Assembly (NCBI RefSeq): GCF_001651035.1
Contig: NZ_LXRG01000076.1
Location: 62,001 to 126,000, forward strand
DNA: 64,000 bases
Source: Halomonas sp. ALS9
Lineage (GTDB): Bacteria > Pseudomonadota > Gammaproteobacteria > Pseudomonadales > Halomonadaceae
Direction of reading: 5' to 3'
This document shows, piece after piece, positions 52,582-61,162 of this stretch; position 1 is the stretch's first letter; each line of letters begins with the position of its first letter. The position numbers were made by a program, and so were the translations under genes. Below the pieces are notes generated by a model that searched no databases, was not told the DNA's origin, and saw nothing but the letters and a program-made list of their open reading frames with translations.

Positions 52582-53838
52582 ATGCAGACCAACCAGCTTT
52601 TTTTGATTTTTTGCAGCGTACTTCTGCTGCTTGGGCTTGCCGCCTTTTTTGTCGGGCGAAGCAAGGCCACACGTGTACGTGCATCGGGAACGTCGATGTA
52701 TGCGCAGCCCGACCAGTACGCTTGGTTCGCTGTGGTGGCGACTGCTGGGCCGGCCATACTGGTGAGTGCGCTTGGTGCTTTCGTCATGCTGTTGATAGGC
52801 AGCGAGATACCTACTTTTTCCCTGCTTTTGGTGAGTCTCGCTGTGGCGGTGGTGGGGCTTATCGTAGGCATGAAGCTGATTCGCTCCAATTTTCATGCTC
52901 GCCGGGCGATCGAGTCGGTCATTCTCTGGGTGCTGGCAGGTGCCGCGACGATTTCGATCCTGACGACGCTGGGTATTTTGATATCGATCGTCGGCGAAGC
53001 TCTGAATTTCTTCCAGATGCACAGTTTCTGGGAGTTTATCACCGGCACCACCTGGGCACCCGGTAATAGCTTTCTAATAGCTGCTGGTCGGGGCGAGGGC
53101 GCTAGCGGTGGCGCCGAATTTGGTTCGGTACCACTATTTGCCGGTACTTTTATGATTACTGGTATCGCTTTGGCGGTGGCGGTACCTATCGGCCTGCTCT
53201 CGGCTATTTATATGGCTGAATTTGCACCCAGCCGAGTACGTTCATTTGCTAAACCCATGTTGGAGATTCTCGCCGGTATCCCGACAGTGGTTTACGGCTT
53301 CTTTGCCGCGATTACCGTCGCCCCGTTTATTGTGCAAGTAACGGGTGCCATTGGCTTGAATGCGTCGTTTAACAACGCATTGGCTCCCGGTATCGTGATG
53401 GGGATTATGATTATTCCGTTTATTTCCTCGCTTTCCGATGACGTCATTAATGCGGTACCCGACAGCATGCGCCAGGGGTCTTTGGCTCTGGGGATGACCA
53501 AGGGTGAAACCATTCGTGACGTGGTTATTCCTGCGGCTCTTCCAGGCATTATTTCTGCCTCACTGCTGGGTATGTCTCGGGCGCTGGGCGAGACGATGAT
53601 TGTGGTGATGGCCGCCGGTATGCGTCCCAATCTTACGATTAACCCGCTGGAAGAGATGACAACCGTCACTGTGCGGATTGTTGCCGCCATGACGGGTGAC
53701 CTGGAGTTTGATAGTGCAGAAACGCTCTCAGCCTTTGCACTGGGTCTGGTGCTGTTTGTGGTGACACTCGTGTTGAACCTCGTGTCGGTGATTATGATTC
53801 GCCGCTTCCGTGACAAATACCGCGTCAACAATCTGTAA
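52582..53838 (+). CDS. pstC: Phosphate ABC transporter permease PstC
   Basis: It is one of the two inner-membrane channel subunits. The 418-residue protein has an extra N-terminal membrane region (helices near 5-24, 45-75 and 78-98) before the standard permease core. The core has the EAA-type loop near GSLALGMTKGETIRDVVIPAALPGI, quoted as GMTKGETIRDVVIPAALPG, and AGIPTVVYGFFA. It is longer than E. coli PstC (about 319) because of the N-terminal extension, as in other marine gammaproteobacteria. pstA follows 15 bp downstream. Confidence 0.93.
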   Translation: MQTNQLFLIFCSVLLLLGLAAFFVGRSKATRVRASGTSMYAQPDQYAWFAVVATAGPAILVSALGAFVMLLIGSEIPTFSLLLVSLAVAVVGLIVGMKLIRSNFHARRAIESVILWVLAGAATISILTTLGILISIVGEALNFFQMHSFWEFITGTTWAPGNSFLIAAGRGEGASGGAEFGSVPLFAGTFMITGIALAVAVPIGLLSAIYMAEFAPSRVRSFAKPMLEILAGIPTVVYGFFAAITVAPFIVQVTGAIGLNASFNNALAPGIVMGIMIIPFISSLSDDVINAVPDSMRQGSLALGMTKGETIRDVVIPAALPGIISASLLGMSRALGETMIVVMAAGMRPNLTINPLEEMTTVTVRIVAAMTGDLEFDSAETLSAFALGLVLFVVTLVLNLVSVIMIRRFRDKYRVNNL

Positions 53839-53853
53839 CGCCAGGATATCCCA

Positions 53854-55020
53854 ATGAGTGATTCATACGATCAGATAAGCCAGCAACTCAAGGGCCGCCA
53901 TCGTAAATCTACGCGCCTGAAATATATGTCGATGGGCGCCTTGGCGCTGGCCGCTGCCTTCTTGCTAATATTTTTTGCCGATATGTTGAGCAAGGGCTTG
54001 CCAGCCTTCCAACAGGCGATGATCAATATAGAAGTCAACTACACCGAGGAGGCGTCCACAAATGGCCGGGCAGCGGTTGATCGAGATTTTTCCACCTTAA
54101 TAAGCCGCAGTGTCGTTCGGGTTATCCCACTGCAAATGCGCAACGATCCGTCCTTATTGGGCACTACACAAAATCGTTGGGTATTGGCAGATGGCGAGGT
54201 GGATCAATATCTCAAGGGAAATCGCGTTCGTCTTGATGACGAAGAAAAGGCCAGGATTGACCGTCTAGTAGAAGAGGGCAAGGTTGAGATGCAGTTCAAC
54301 TCAGGCTTCTTTTCCCGAGGGGATTCCAAAATGCCGGAACTGGCGGGTATCTTATCGGCCGTCGTCGGTACAGTTATGACTATGATCGTCACCCTGGCCA
54401 TTGCCTTTCCTATCGGTGTGATGACGGCGGTTTATTTGGAAGAGTTTGCACCCGATAACCGCCTTACCCAGTTGGTTGAAATTAATATTAATAACCTGGC
54501 TGCCATCCCCTCGATTCTGTTTGGTCTACTGGGTTTGGCGATCTTTATTAACTTCTTTGGGGTACCACGCTCATCCCCCTTGGTGGGTGGTATGACACTT
54601 GCACTGATGACCTTGCCGGTCATTATTATTTCTACGCGTACCGCACTGCGCAGCGTGCCAGAATCCATTCGCCATGCGGCGTTTGGGGTGGGTTGTTCGC
54701 GCTGGCAAGTGGTTAAAGACCACGTATTGCCGCTGGCTATGCCCGGTATTATGACAGGCTCTATCATTGGACTGGCTCAGGCAATGGGGGAGACAGCGCC
54801 GCTGATTATCGTGGGCATGGTAGCGTTTATTCCAGACGTGACAGCCTCATTTACCGAAGCGGCAACAGTGATGCCCGCCCAGGTGTTTACCTGGTCCGGT
54901 GAGCCTGATCGTGCCTTTGTCGAAAAAACCGCAGGCGGGATTATAGTGCTTTTGGCAGTTCTGATTTCGCTGAACGCTGCCGCTGTCCTGTTACGCAAGA
55001 AATTTGAACGTCGCTGGTAA
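53854..55020 (+). CDS. pstA: Phosphate ABC transporter permease PstA
   Basis: It is the second channel subunit. The 388-residue protein has an N-terminal helix (about 27-46), a periplasmic or soluble stretch of about 120 residues with many charges (near 50-165), and then the permease core. The core has [17 protein letters not shown] and the EAA loop [22 protein letters not shown]. The inserted stretch makes it longer than E. coli PstA (296). pstB follows. Confidence 0.93.
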   Translation: MSDSYDQISQQLKGRHRKSTRLKYMSMGALALAAAFLLIFFADMLSKGLPAFQQAMINIEVNYTEEASTNGRAAVDRDFSTLISRSVVRVIPLQMRNDPSLLGTTQNRWVLADGEVDQYLKGNRVRLDDEEKARIDRLVEEGKVEMQFNSGFFSRGDSKMPELAGILSAVVGTVMTMIVTLAIAFPIGVMTAVYLEEFAPDNRLTQLVEININNLAAIPSILFGLLGLAIFINFFGVPRSSPLVGGMTLALMTLPVIIISTRTALRSVPESIRHAAFGVGCSRWQVVKDHVLPLAMPGIMTGSIIGLAQAMGETAPLIIVGMVAFIPDVTASFTEAATVMPAQVFTWSGEPDRAFVEKTAGGIIVLLAVLISLNAAAVLLRKKFERRW

Positions 55021-55045
55021 GCCGACCGTTTTCAAGGAAACTATT

Positions 55046-55885
55046 ATGAACAGCCAAGTACCTGAAATGAGTGAGCAGCTAGCCCCGGCGGTTGGGCAGC
55101 CTTACACGCGTAATGATCAAGCGTGTCATGATCTGAGCATCCGCGTGCGGGATTTGAACCTCTGGTACGGTAAGGCGCAGGCGCTGAATGGTCTCAATAT
55201 TGATCTTTTCCAGAAGAATGTGACGGCGTTGATCGGGCCTTCTGGTTGCGGCAAGTCGACGTTTCTTCGCTGCCTGAACCGTATGAACGACCTTATTCCT
55301 TCGGTCAGAATTGAAGGGTTGGTCGAGATGGATGGCCGCGATGTTAACGCTGCCAAGATGGACGAAGTGGCACTGCGCCGCCGGGTGGGCATGGTATTTC
55401 AGAAGCCAAACCCGTTCCCTAAGTCGATTTTTGAAAATGTGGCCTATGCTCCACGCATGCACGACATCGTCAGCCGTAAAGCCGAGCAGGAAGAGCTGGT
55501 AGAGAAAGCACTGCGCGATGCGGGTCTGTGGAACGAGGTAAAAGACAAGCTGCATGAGCCTGGCACCTCGCTTTCCGGTGGTCAGCAGCAGCGGCTGTGT
55601 ATTGCCCGTGCCATTGCGGTTCAGCCCGATGTGATCTTGATGGATGAGCCAACCTCGGCGCTTGATCCGATCTCAACAGCGACTATCGAAGATTTGATGG
55701 ACAAGCTGAAAGAGAAGTTCACCATCATTACCGTTACGCACAATATGCAGCAGGCGGCGCGGGTAGCGGACTATACGGCGTTCTTCCACCTGGGGGAAAT
55801 CATTGAGTACAACGACACCAAAGTAATGTTCTCGACGCCAGCGCAGAAGAAGACAGAAGACTATATTTCTGGTCGCTATGGTTAA
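55046..55885 (+). CDS. pstB: Phosphate ABC transporter ATP-binding protein
   Basis: It is the ATPase of the importer. The 279-residue protein has Walker [12 protein letters not shown], the signature [14 protein letters not shown], Walker [14 protein letters not shown] and the switch histidine in [14 protein letters not shown]. The PstB-typical [15 protein letters not shown] is present. The ATG at 55046 has an AAGGAAA site; an upstream frame extends into pstA. There is no phoU after it: a terminator and the gap-arsJ genes follow instead. Confidence 0.96.
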   Translation: MNSQVPEMSEQLAPAVGQPYTRNDQACHDLSIRVRDLNLWYGKAQALNGLNIDLFQKNVTALIGPSGCGKSTFLRCLNRMNDLIPSVRIEGLVEMDGRDVNAAKMDEVALRRRVGMVFQKPNPFPKSIFENVAYAPRMHDIVSRKAEQEELVEKALRDAGLWNEVKDKLHEPGTSLSGGQQQRLCIARAIAVQPDVILMDEPTSALDPISTATIEDLMDKLKEKFTIITVTHNMQQAARVADYTAFFHLGEIIEYNDTKVMFSTPAQKKTEDYISGRYG

Positions 55886-55897
55886 TTAACGCTGGAT

Positions 55898-55930
55898 AAA
55901 CAGACCTACTGTCGATCAGTAGGTCTGTTT
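55898..55930 (+). terminator. Intrinsic terminator after pstB
   Basis: AAACAGACCTACTG and CAGTAGGTCTGTTT form a perfect 14-bp stem over a 5-nt loop, followed by further T residues. It closes the pst operon. Confidence 0.9.
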
Positions 55931-55956
55931 TTATTAACGTTTTTTTAAGTATTAAT

Positions 55957-55972
55957 ATATGTTTAAACGTAT
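55957..55972. promoter_or_regulatory. Candidate operator palindrome upstream of gap-arsJ
   Basis: ATATGTTTAAACGTAT is a 16-bp palindrome around GTTTAAAC with one mismatched pair. It lies 45 bp before the gap start in an AT-rich promoter region. It could bind an ArsR-type repressor, but it differs from the TCTAGA-centred elements near arsR. Confidence 0.35.
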
Positions 55973-56016
55973 GTTAGCGTTATGCTTTTGCAAAACAGAC
56001 AGCTTAGGAGGCTTCC

Positions 56017-57048
56017 GTGGCACTTCGTATCGGTATCAACGGCTTTGGACGTATTGGTCGCTTAGCACTGCGCAGCTTGTGGGCGCAGGTAGAGTCTGAA
56101 GCGGTAGAACTAACGCGCATTAATGATCCGGGCGGTGATGCGGCCACTTTTGCCCACTTGCTGGAGTTTGACTCAGTTCACGGGCACTGGGCGCCTGGGA
56201 AAGGAATCTCGGCAACGGATGACGCTATCGTTCTGGATGGGAAAACCGTCGCCTTTAGCGCCAACAAAGCCATTGCCGAGAGCGACTGGTCGAGTTGCGA
56301 TATTGTCATTGAGTGCTCGGGCGTAATGAAAACCACCGATAAACTCCAGGCGTATCTTGATCAAGGCGTTGCGCGTGTGGTGGTCAGCGCGCCTATGAAA
56401 GAGGCGAGCGTGCTTAATGTGGTGGTGGGGGTGAACGACCATCTTTATGACCCGGCTCAGCATAAGATCGTCACCGCTGCCAGTTGCACTACCAACTGTC
56501 TGGCACCGGTGGTCAAAGTCATTCAGGAAACGTTTGGTATTCGCCATGGCTCAATGACCACCGTGCATGACATCACCAATACCCAAACGATTCTCGACGC
56601 GCCGCATAAAGACCTGCGCCGGGCTCGCGCTTGCGGTATGAGCTTGATTCCTACCACGACCGGTTCGGCCAAGGCGATTACCGCCATTTTCCCTGAGTTG
56701 GAAGGCAAGCTTAATGGCCACGCGATCCGTGTGCCGCTGGCTAATGCGTCGCTTACCGATATGGTGTTCGAGCTTGAGCGCGAAGTAAGCGTAGACGAGG
56801 TTAATCAGGCGCTGAAAGCCGCTGCCGATGGCTCGCTGGCAGGGATTTTGGGCTATGAAGAGCGCCCGCTGGTGTCGATCGATTACCGCACCGATCCTCG
56901 CAGCTCGATTATCGATGCACTCTCCACCATGGTGATCAACGGCACCCAGCTGAAACTCTACGCCTGGTACGACAATGAGTGGGGCTATGCCAACCGCACC
57001 GCCGAGCTGGCCCTTATGGTCGGGCGTGAGCAGGTGGGACGTGGCTGA
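56017..57048 (+). CDS. gap: ArsJ-associated glyceraldehyde-3-phosphate dehydrogenase
   Basis: The 343-residue type I GAPDH has the NAD-binding start [16 protein letters not shown], the catalytic cysteine C157 in [11 protein letters not shown] and the family C-terminal [10 protein letters not shown]. Its gene overlaps arsJ by 8 bp. In known gapdh-arsJ pairs this GAPDH joins arsenate instead of phosphate to glyceraldehyde 3-phosphate, giving 1-arseno-3-phosphoglycerate, which ArsJ exports and which then falls apart outside. The role here is inferred from the partner; the enzyme itself could also work in glycolysis. The start is GTG after TAGGAGG. Confidence 0.9.
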   Translation: MALRIGINGFGRIGRLALRSLWAQVESEAVELTRINDPGGDAATFAHLLEFDSVHGHWAPGKGISATDDAIVLDGKTVAFSANKAIAESDWSSCDIVIECSGVMKTTDKLQAYLDQGVARVVVSAPMKEASVLNVVVGVNDHLYDPAQHKIVTAASCTTNCLAPVVKVIQETFGIRHGSMTTVHDITNTQTILDAPHKDLRRARACGMSLIPTTTGSAKAITAIFPELEGKLNGHAIRVPLANASLTDMVFELEREVSVDEVNQALKAAADGSLAGILGYEERPLVSIDYRTDPRSSIIDALSTMVINGTQLKLYAWYDNEWGYANRTAELALMVGREQVGRG

Positions 57049-58264
57049 TTCAATGCTGACACGGGTAAAGGCGCTACCTTTCGAGGTGCGCCAATACATG
57101 CTGATTACCGGTAACTACTGGGCGTTCACGATTACCGATGGCGCGCTGCGCATGCTGGTGGTGATGCACTTCCACCAATTGGGCTACTCGCCGTTGGCCA
57201 TTGCCATGCTGTTTCTATTTTATGAAGCCTTTGGCGTAGTGACTAACCTGGTCGGCGGCTGGTTGGGGGCGCGCTTGGGGCTCAATCGCACTATGAATGT
57301 GGGACTAGGGCTGCAAATTATTGCCCTTGCCATGCTGATGGTACCCGCTAGCCTGCTGACCGTTGTTTGGGTGATGGCCGCACAAGCGATTTCGGGTATT
57401 GCTAAAGACCTCAACAAAATGAGCGCTAAAAGCGCCGTTAAGGTGTTGGTTCCAAAAGAGAGCGCCAACGCCAATAGCTCACTCTACCGCTGGGTGGCGA
57501 TGCTGACGGGCTCTAAAAATGCGCTTAAGGGGCTTGGCTTTTTTGTCGGCGGCGTGCTGCTCACCTTGATTGGCTTCCAGGCCGCTGTGTTTGTGATGGC
57601 GGTGATGCTGGGCGGGGTGTTGCTGCTTTCACTGCTGCGACTCAAGGCGGATTTAGGTCGGCAAAAAGTAAAGCCGAAGTTCTCCGAAATCTTCTCAAAA
57701 TCACGCGCGATTAACGTGCTCTCCGCGGCGCGTTTTTGCCTATTTTCGGCGCGGGATGTGTGGTTTGTCGTAGCGCTGCCGGTATTCTTATACGATCAGC
57801 ACGGCTGGACTCACTGGACCGTGGGGGGGCTGCTGGCGGTATGGGTGATTGGCTACGGTGGAGTACAAACCCAGGCGCCTAAGTTAACCCGGCTGATCAA
57901 AGGCGATGCCCGGGCACTGACCGCTGGCTGGGCGGCGGCACTGGCAGTGCTGGCGATTGTGTTGGCGATGCTGCCCTTGGCGCAAGTAGGCTGGTTAGTC
58001 GTCGGCTTGCTCGCCTTTGGGGTGCTGTTTGCGATTAACTCCAGCTGGCACAGCTATTTGATTGTGCACTATGCCCGCACCGACGGCGTCTCCATGGATG
58101 TCGGCTTTTATTATATGGCCAACGCCATGGGTCGCTTAGTCGGCACGCTGCTGTCGGGCTGGCTGTATATGGCCTACGGGCTGAGTGCCTGTCTTTGGGT
58201 ATCGGCGGCCTTGGTCGCCGCGAGTTCCGCGATGGCACTGGCGTTACCTAGACAAACCGCATGA
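57041..58264 (+). CDS. arsJ: Organoarsenical efflux MFS transporter ArsJ
   Basis: ArsJ exports 1-arseno-3-phosphoglycerate and so gives arsenate resistance. The protein of about 407 residues has about 12 transmembrane helices. The N-terminal [20 protein letters not shown] and the cytoplasmic [19 protein letters not shown] are characteristic of ArsJ. I chose the GTG at 57041, which has a GGTGGGA site; ATG at 57053 is the alternative. It overlaps gap by 8 bp and the next MFS gene by 4 bp, so the three form one operon. Confidence 0.9.
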   Translation: MADSMLTRVKALPFEVRQYMLITGNYWAFTITDGALRMLVVMHFHQLGYSPLAIAMLFLFYEAFGVVTNLVGGWLGARLGLNRTMNVGLGLQIIALAMLMVPASLLTVVWVMAAQAISGIAKDLNKMSAKSAVKVLVPKESANANSSLYRWVAMLTGSKNALKGLGFFVGGVLLTLIGFQAAVFVMAVMLGGVLLLSLLRLKADLGRQKVKPKFSEIFSKSRAINVLSAARFCLFSARDVWFVVALPVFLYDQHGWTHWTVGGLLAVWVIGYGGVQTQAPKLTRLIKGDARALTAGWAAALAVLAIVLAMLPLAQVGWLVVGLLAFGVLFAINSSWHSYLIVHYARTDGVSMDVGFYYMANAMGRLVGTLLSGWLYMAYGLSACLWVSAALVAASSAMALALPRQTA

Positions 58265-59421
58265 TTCGTTCGCCCAGGTTTGGATTAACGCTCACCCTAG
58301 GCAGCGCGCAAACGCTAGCTTGGGCATCCAGCTACTATTTGCCCGCGATTCTTGCGGTGCCTATGGCACGTGACTTGGGGTTAACTCCCAGCTGGGTATT
58401 TGCTGCCTTTTCGGCGGCTCTATTGTTAACCGCGATGCTCGGCCCCAGCGTTGGACGTTTGATTGATAAGCAAGGTGGGCGAGGCGTGCTGATGGCTTCG
58501 AACGCTGTCTTGGCGCTTGGCCTGGTCATCATGGCGCTCTCTCAAGGTCTTCTCAGCTTAATGTTCGCTTGGCTCATTGTCGGCATTGGCATGGCGATGG
58601 GCCTATACGACGCCGCCTTTGCCACCTTGGGACGTTTGTTGGGGCGTAGTGCGCGCTCGTCAATTACCGGCGTAACGCTACTGGCGGGTTTTGCCAGTAC
58701 CATCGGCTGGCCACTAACAGCGTTGATGGAAAATGAGTTCGGGTGGCGGGTAGCCTGCGGTGTCTGGGCCATGCTGCATATTGTGGTGGGGCTGCCGCTG
58801 AATGCCTGCTTGCCCAAAGCAGCCGATAGTGCGGCTCAGCAAGATGACGACAAATCGGCGCCGCCGCCGGAGCGTCCTCGCCTGGCGATGATGTTATTAG
58901 CCTATGTGTTTGCCGCGGGCTGGTTTGTCTCAACGGCGATGGCGGCGCATCTGCCCAGGCTTCTGCAGGAAACCGGCGTGTCGCTTTCGGTGGCCGTCGC
59001 CGCTGCAGCGCTAGTAGGCCCTGCGCAAGTGGCCGCTCGACTGGGTGAGTTTGCACTTTTACGCCATTTGCATCCGCTGGTAGCCGCTCGGGTCGCCACT
59101 ACGCTTCACCCCTTAGGTGCGGCATTGCTGGCCACAATGGGTATGCCTGCAGCAGGCTTTGCGCTGCTGCACGGTGCGGGCAATGGCATGATGACAATTG
59201 CCTCCGGCACACTACCGCTGGCGCTGTTTGGCCCGAAGGGGTTTGGCCAGCGTCAGGGCTTGATTATCGCCCCGGCAAGGGCCGCGCAAGCCTTTGCGCC
59301 GCTGCTATTTGGACTACTAATAGAGCAAAACGGCGCTGGTGCGCTATGGCTGACCACAGGATTGATGCTGGCGGCGTGTTTAGCGCTACTGTTTATTCGT
59401 GTGCCCCGGTTGCAGGAGTAA
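58261..59421 (+). CDS. MFS transporter in the gap-arsJ operon
   Basis: The 386-residue protein has about 12 transmembrane helices and the MFS motif GRLIDKQGGRGVL between helices 2 and 3. A hydrophilic loop (AADSAAQQDDDKSAPPPERPR) in the middle joins the two halves. Its ATG overlaps the arsJ stop (ATGA), so it is translated with gap and arsJ. An arsenic-related substrate is likely from position alone; the sequence does not identify it. Confidence 0.82.
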   Translation: MIRSPRFGLTLTLGSAQTLAWASSYYLPAILAVPMARDLGLTPSWVFAAFSAALLLTAMLGPSVGRLIDKQGGRGVLMASNAVLALGLVIMALSQGLLSLMFAWLIVGIGMAMGLYDAAFATLGRLLGRSARSSITGVTLLAGFASTIGWPLTALMENEFGWRVACGVWAMLHIVVGLPLNACLPKAADSAAQQDDDKSAPPPERPRLAMMLLAYVFAAGWFVSTAMAAHLPRLLQETGVSLSVAVAAAALVGPAQVAARLGEFALLRHLHPLVAARVATTLHPLGAALLATMGMPAAGFALLHGAGNGMMTIASGTLPLALFGPKGFGQRQGLIIAPARAAQAFAPLLFGLLIEQNGAGALWLTTGLMLAACLALLFIRVPRLQE

Positions 59422-59438
59422 GCCTTATATATAAAGGC
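59422..59438 (+). terminator. Weak hairpin after the arsJ operon
   Basis: GCCTT and AAGGC flank a 7-nt AT loop and are followed by CTTTTT. The stem is only 5 bp. It overlaps the last base pairs of the operon junction. Confidence 0.4.
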
Positions 59439-59455
59439 CTTTTTACGCTCTAAAG

Positions 59456-59472
59456 CCCTGCTTAAAGCAGGG
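59456..59472. terminator. Hairpin between the convergent MFS and arsR genes
   Basis: CCCTGCT and AGCAGGG form a 7-bp stem with a 3-nt loop, 8 bp beyond the arsR stop. No T-run follows on either strand, so it may act only weakly. Confidence 0.4.
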
Positions 59473-59479
59473 TAGTCAG

Positions 59480-59806
59480 TTATAAAGATGCCTCAACAGG
59501 CTCCATATTTTCGCCCATACAACATTCCGCTTGTAAGAAGCCAATCAGATTTTGTAGATGATGGTAATCAGGTATACAGACGATAGTGCGGCTGTGCTTC
59601 TCCTGCTTAATCAAACCTACTCGAGCCATACGGGATAAGTGGTGCGATAGCGTTGAAGCTGGGATATCCAACGCTTTCTGTATTTCACCGACAGGGGCAC
59701 CATGATGACCAGCCTTGACTAAAAAGCGGAACACCGCCAGACGGTGGGTGTTACCAAGCTCAGCCAAACTGGCGGCGACCTCTTCATGATCCATATCACT
59801 CTCCAT
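59480..59806 (-). CDS. arsR: ArsR/SmtB-family metalloregulator
   Basis: The 108-residue winged-helix repressor has the ArsR recognition helix region ALDIPASTLSHHLSRMARVGLI (about residues 46-67; cited as SHHLSRMARVGLI). The classic ELCVC site of plasmid ArsR is absent; instead a cysteine pair C95-C96 (AECCMGEN) sits near the C-terminus, as in the Acidithiobacillus-type ArsR that binds arsenite there, though a matching third C-terminal cysteine is missing (C77 is the only other). It is divergent from the permease gene and convergent with the arsJ operon, so it likely controls the permease and perhaps itself. Confidence 0.9.
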   Translation of the reverse strand: MESDMDHEEVAASLAELGNTHRLAVFRFLVKAGHHGAPVGEIQKALDIPASTLSHHLSRMARVGLIKQEKHSRTIVCIPDYHHLQNLIGFLQAECCMGENMEPVEASL

Positions 59807-59900
59807 GCTGTTTTCTCTGTGCTCTATTTTTCATTGCTCTGCTTTCTCCGTGTTATTTTTTTCTCAGTGCTGTGTCTTCTTTGCCCATATGTTTCTATAT

Positions 59901-59914
59901 ATCTAGAAATATAG
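59901..59914. promoter_or_regulatory. Candidate ArsR operator, copy 1
   Basis: ATCTAGAAATATAG, identical to the copy at 59960, lies in an imperfect palindrome CTATATATCTAGAAATATAG centred on TCTAGA. It is between divergent arsR and the permease gene, 95 bp upstream of the arsR start. Confidence 0.55.
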
Positions 59915-59946
59915 TTGACGTGAGCGAGGGGTGCAATCTAAGCTTC

Positions 59947-59952
59947 TATAAT
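59947..59952 (+). promoter_or_regulatory. -10 element of the arsP-like gene
   Basis: TATAAT at 59947 is a perfect -10 hexamer, 31 bp before the permease start. A TTGACG at 59915 is 26 bp upstream, too far for a standard -35. The predicted start of transcription falls in the second operator copy. Confidence 0.45.
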
Positions 59953-59959
59953 TCGATTA

Positions 59960-59973
59960 ATCTAGAAATATAG
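59960..59973. promoter_or_regulatory. Candidate ArsR operator, copy 2
   Basis: The same 14 bp as at 59901, ATCTAGAAATATAG, occurs at the predicted transcription start and ends just before the GGAG ribosome-binding site of the permease gene. Binding here would block transcription. Confidence 0.55.
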
Positions 59974-59983
59974 GAGTTTTATC

Positions 59984-61015
59984 ATGTCCCCTCAATTGCA
60001 AGATACGTTAGGCATGTTTGCCTTTCTCGCGGTCGAGCTATCGGCCTTGTTTATTGGCATTAGCTTCCTGGTAGGTGCGCTTCAACGCCATATCCCGCCA
60101 TCCAAGGTCGAGGCTTTGCTAAGTTCTAACCGATACCGCAGCTACTTTCTCGCTGCGGGACTGGGGGCTATCACACCCTTCTGTAGTTGCTCAACGATTC
60201 CAATGCTGAAAGGCCTGATTCGTGCACGTGCCGGGTTCGGGCCTATGATGGTGTTCCTATTTGCCTCTCCGCTGTTAAACCCTATTGTTGTTGGTCTGTT
60301 GGCTGCCACCTTTGGTTTTACCCTCACCGCTATCTACGTTCTAGCGGCACTCATTGTCTCTTTGGCCGCCGGCTGGTTACTGCAGGCTTTTGGCTTCGAG
60401 CGTTACGTGCGCCGCGCCGCAACTGATACAGCTTCAGGGTGTGAAACCTCGACCAATAGCTGCGGCGTCAAGCCTTTAGCGCCCGATAGTGAAAGCAGTA
60501 GTTGCAGTAGTACTCCAGCTGCGGTTGGCTGCGGCAGTGCCGAATCGGCTGGCGCTCAATCAGGTGGCTGTTGTGGTAGTCAAACAACTGAGTCTAAACG
60601 AGGGCAAAGCAGATACAGCGGTTTATGGGGTGAAGCCTGGTCTGACTTCGTGGACGTTTTACCATACCTACTTATTGGTATTGCGATTGGTAGCGTGATC
60701 TACGGCTTTATGCCCACTGGCTTGCTGGAACAGTATGCTGGTGCCGATAATCCTTTTGCCATCCCCGTCGCCGCCGTTATCGGTGTCCCTCTGTATATCC
60801 GTGCTGAAGCCGTTATACCGTTAGCATCTGCGCTGATGGCAAAAGGCGTGGGGGCCGGAACAGTGCTGGCGTTGATTATTGGGAGTGCTGGAGCCAGCCT
60901 GACTGAGCTTATCCTGCTGCGCTCATTGTTCTCGTTTAAGCTGCTGGTGGCCTTTGTCGCGGTCGTTTTTGCGATGGCGATGATTGCGGGCTACGCCACT
61001 TTTTTGTTTTTCTAA
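59984..61015 (+). CDS. arsP: ArsP/DUF318-family permease with cysteine-rich loop
   Basis: The 343-residue protein has about eight transmembrane helices in two halves. The first half has TPFCSCSTIPMLKGL (near residues 65-79) and FASPLLNPIVVG, the family motifs of ArsP, which exports trivalent organoarsenicals, and of related Cu/Zn permeases (SO_0444 type). The central loop (about 145-205) carries at least eight cysteines, including SGGCCGS, which could hold soft metals. Control by a divergent ArsR and the arsenic neighbours favour an arsenic role, but the metal is not proven by sequence. Confidence 0.82.
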   Translation: MSPQLQDTLGMFAFLAVELSALFIGISFLVGALQRHIPPSKVEALLSSNRYRSYFLAAGLGAITPFCSCSTIPMLKGLIRARAGFGPMMVFLFASPLLNPIVVGLLAATFGFTLTAIYVLAALIVSLAAGWLLQAFGFERYVRRAATDTASGCETSTNSCGVKPLAPDSESSSCSSTPAAVGCGSAESAGAQSGGCCGSQTTESKRGQSRYSGLWGEAWSDFVDVLPYLLIGIAIGSVIYGFMPTGLLEQYAGADNPFAIPVAAVIGVPLYIRAEAVIPLASALMAKGVGAGTVLALIIGSAGASLTELILLRSLFSFKLLVAFVAVVFAMAMIAGYATFLFF

Positions 61016-61110
61016 ATAGCAAGCGCATCTCGACCCACGCTTGATCGATTGCTGGGGTGCTTACGAATAGGCTATGCGTAAGAGTTAGTCATCGCTTTCC
61101 GTAAAGGATT

Positions 61111-61145
61111 ACCCAAGGCAGGAATCTTTGTTGCACGCCTTGGGT
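61111..61145. terminator. Hairpin between the permease and aioA
   Basis: ACCCAAGGC and GCCTTGGGT form a perfect 9-bp stem over a 17-nt loop. It lies between convergent genes, with no T-run, so its role as terminator is only suggested. Confidence 0.35.
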
Positions 61146-61162
61146 GGTTTAAGAGAATTGGC

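Noticed and set aside
59901..59973. Attachment site or target-site duplication bounding a mobile arsenic island
   Set aside because: The two identical 14-mers are only 59 bp apart, in a promoter between divergent genes, with no integrase. Operators explain them better.
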